Of a DNA stretch of 64,000 nucleotides, positions 62,551 through 64,000 are shown piece after piece. The notes below the pieces were generated by a model. That model saw only the letters and a program-made list of their open reading frames with translations. It did no database searches and was not told the DNA's origin. The position numbers and the translations under genes were made by a program. The first letter of the stretch is position 1, and every line of letters starts with the position of its first letter. Source of the stretch: JAFNAG01 sp041501225 (lineage in GTDB: Bacteria; Acidobacteriota; UBA6911); assembly GCA_041501225.1 (NCBI GenBank), contig JBGQNR010000004.1, forward strand, positions 1-64,000, written 5' to 3'.

Positions 62551-63735
62551 ATGAAACTCATTTCGATTCTGGGCTCGACTGGATCTATTGGCACGAACAC
62601 CCTCCGGGTTACGTCGAGCTTCCCGAATACATTTCGAGTTGTCGGGCTGGCTGGGGGCAGGAATGTAGGCTTGCTGGCAGATCAAGTGGAAGCGATCCAT
62701 CCGCGAATCGCCTCCAGTCTGGACGAGAACACTTCCCGCGAACTGCAGGCAATTCTGCAGCATAGGGGATACCCCCTGGATGACACCCGTTTCGTGCACG
62801 GCGAGGAGGGGAACACGGAAGTCGCGTGTTATCCGGAGGCAACGATGGTCCTGTCGGCCATTACGGGAGCCGCGGGGCTGGTGCCGACCTATCGAGCCGT
62901 CGAAAGCGGAAAACACATCGCCCTGGCCAATAAGGAAACCCTGGTCATGGCAGGCCAATTGATCATGGAAAAGGCGCGCGTGCACGGCGTGGAGATCCTG
63001 CCGGTCGACAGCGAGCACAGCGCGATCCACCAGTGCCTGCGCAGCGCAGGCCGGAGCGAGATACGCCGCCTGATCCTGACGGCGTCGGGCGGTCCGTTTC
63101 GTGACACGCCCAAGGAGAGATTTGCTGCGGTGACGCTCGAGGAAGCCTTAAACCACCCGACGTGGCGCATGGGGAAGAAGATCACCATCGATTCCGCGAC
63201 GCTCATGAATAAAGGGCTTGAAGTCATCGAAGCCTCCTGGTTATTCGGGGTGACTCCCGACGAAATCGATGTCGCAGTGCACCCCCAAAGTATTGTGCAC
63301 TCTATGGTTGAGTTTGTTGACGGGTCTATTCTGGCCCAACTCGGGCTCACGGATATGCGCATCCCGATTCAATACGCCCTGACTTACCCTAAGCGCTGGC
63401 CCTGCGCGCTCCCCTCGCTCGACATCCATAATCTGACTAAGCTTGAGTTCCTGCGGCCTGATCGCGAGAAGTTCCAGTGCCTTAATCTGGCGTATCGGGC
63501 GCTGCGAGCGGGGGGGACCGCTCCGGCAGTGCTCAACGCCGCCAACGAAGTCGCGGTTGAGTCTTTTCTAAACCAGAGGATCGGGTTCGACGATATCCCC
63601 AGAATTATTGCGTCAGTAATGGACGCTCATCATCCGGAGGATGCAGCCTCCCTCGATGCCGTTCTTGGCGCCGACACTTGGGCGCGGGCGAAGGCAGGGG
63701 AGTTTTCGGACCGCTCGCGATCAGTTGCACATTGA
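62551..63735 (+). CDS. dxr: 1-deoxy-D-xylulose-5-phosphate reductoisomerase
   Basis: This 394-residue NADPH enzyme carries out the second step of the MEP isoprenoid pathway. It has NADP motif ILGSTGSIGTNTL, LANKETLVMAG, metal/substrate motifs PVDSEHSAIHQCL and LTASGGPFRD, ATLMNKGLEVIEA, VHPQSIVHSMVEFVDGS and LNAANEVAVE. The length is normal. It supplies isoprene units for the UppS product upstream. It is also called ispC. Confidence 0.97.
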   Translation: MKLISILGSTGSIGTNTLRVTSSFPNTFRVVGLAGGRNVGLLADQVEAIHPRIASSLDENTSRELQAILQHRGYPLDDTRFVHGEEGNTEVACYPEATMVLSAITGAAGLVPTYRAVESGKHIALANKETLVMAGQLIMEKARVHGVEILPVDSEHSAIHQCLRSAGRSEIRRLILTASGGPFRDTPKERFAAVTLEEALNHPTWRMGKKITIDSATLMNKGLEVIEASWLFGVTPDEIDVAVHPQSIVHSMVEFVDGSILAQLGLTDMRIPIQYALTYPKRWPCALPSLDIHNLTKLEFLRPDREKFQCLNLAYRALRAGGTAPAVLNAANEVAVESFLNQRIGFDDIPRIIASVMDAHHPEDAASLDAVLGADTWARAKAGEFSDRSRSVAH

Positions 63736-63795
63736 TTGAGAGTTTTTTCTTTTTGGAGCATCATTAGATGGTGGGGGCATGAGGAGTTTTTGCCA

Positions 63796-64000
63796 ATGAT
63801 AGTCACCCTTCTCGCTTTCATTGTTGTTTTAGGGATCGTGATCACAGTCCACGAATTCGGCCATTTTGCCATGGCCAAGCTGCTGAAAATCCGCGTGATC
63901 ACCTTTTCCCTCGGTTTTGGCCCGCGTCTCGCAGGCTTTACCCGCGGGGGGACGGAATACCGCATAAGCCCACTGCCGCTCGGTGGCTATGTCAAGATGG
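63796..64000 (+). CDS. rseP: RIP-type zinc metalloprotease RseP (5' part)
   Basis: The gene runs off the right edge after 68 codons. The N-terminus has a membrane helix with zinc motif HEFGH in ITVHEFGHFAMAKLLKIRV and the following FSLGFGPRL and YRISPLPLGGYVKM segments, typical of RseP/YaeL. GAGGAG lies nine bases before the ATG. It normally cleaves anti-sigma factors in the membrane, which is notable because this window encodes several membrane-anchored zinc-finger anti-sigma proteins. Confidence 0.92.
   Translation, partial: MIVTLLAFIVVLGIVITVHEFGHFAMAKLLKIRVITFSLGFGPRLAGFTRGGTEYRISPLPLGGYVKM

Overview
The window looks like a chromosomal stretch of an Acidobacteriota-type organism: moderately GC-rich and diderm. 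The inference rests on two secreted VWFA-domain proteins of the kind amplified in Acidobacteria, Acidobacteria-style serine/threonine kinase remnants, many sigma/anti-sigma and PAS-kinase genes, and diderm genes (lolA, lspA, rseP, mpl, an efflux adaptor). No rRNA, tRNA or CRISPR array was seen. Intergenic regions carry many palindromic repeats.

Layout. 0-8 kb, minus strand: the edge of a probable group II intron element, a hybrid histidine kinase, a mini zinc-finger protein, a probably frameshifted exported protein, and an ECF-like sigma gene overlapping a giant zinc-finger/TM/TPR/CHAT protein. 8-13.4 kb, plus: VWFA protein, mpl, second VWFA protein and an orphan sigma gene with a readable promoter. 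13.5-25.6 kb: efflux adaptor, emfourin plus protealysin-type M4 protease, EAL-HDOD and PilZ proteins, LuxR-type regulator, rfbC, AMMECR1 protein, pgsA, universal stress protein, M50/CBS protease and NDP-sugar nucleotidyltransferase. 25.8-33.3 kb, minus: uvrC, yqeY-like, suhB-like, lolA, lspA, ileS. 33.5-39 kb, plus: a proteostasis island (two hsp20, clpB, htpX, grpE). 39.5-41.8 kb: a sigma/anti-sigma pair. 42-49 kb: orphan nuoF, radical SAM/SPASM/SEC-C maturase and, divergently, an SDR plus a divergent two-subunit glycine-decarboxylase-like operon. 49-55.7 kb: a seven-PAS hybrid kinase, a DUF421 membrane protein and two degraded kinase genes. 55.9-64 kb: HDAC-like deacetylase, MEMO protein, ruvC, yebC, pyrE-truA, uppS, cdsA, dxr and the start of rseP.

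Most genes are ordinary housekeeping. The best candidates for something undescribed are (1) the SDR/GcvPA-like/GcvPB-like operon, whose two PLP subunits have lost the hallmark motifs of glycine decarboxylase and have no GcvH/GcvT nearby, with a radical SAM maturase across the divergent promoter, and (2) the sigma factor coupled to a membrane protein that fuses an anti-sigma zinc finger, TPR repeats and a CHAT protease domain. Other noteworthy points are a conserved heat-shock promoter pair, a 35-bp box upstream of two signalling genes, -10 boxes abutting start codons, and a 50-bp perfect palindrome.
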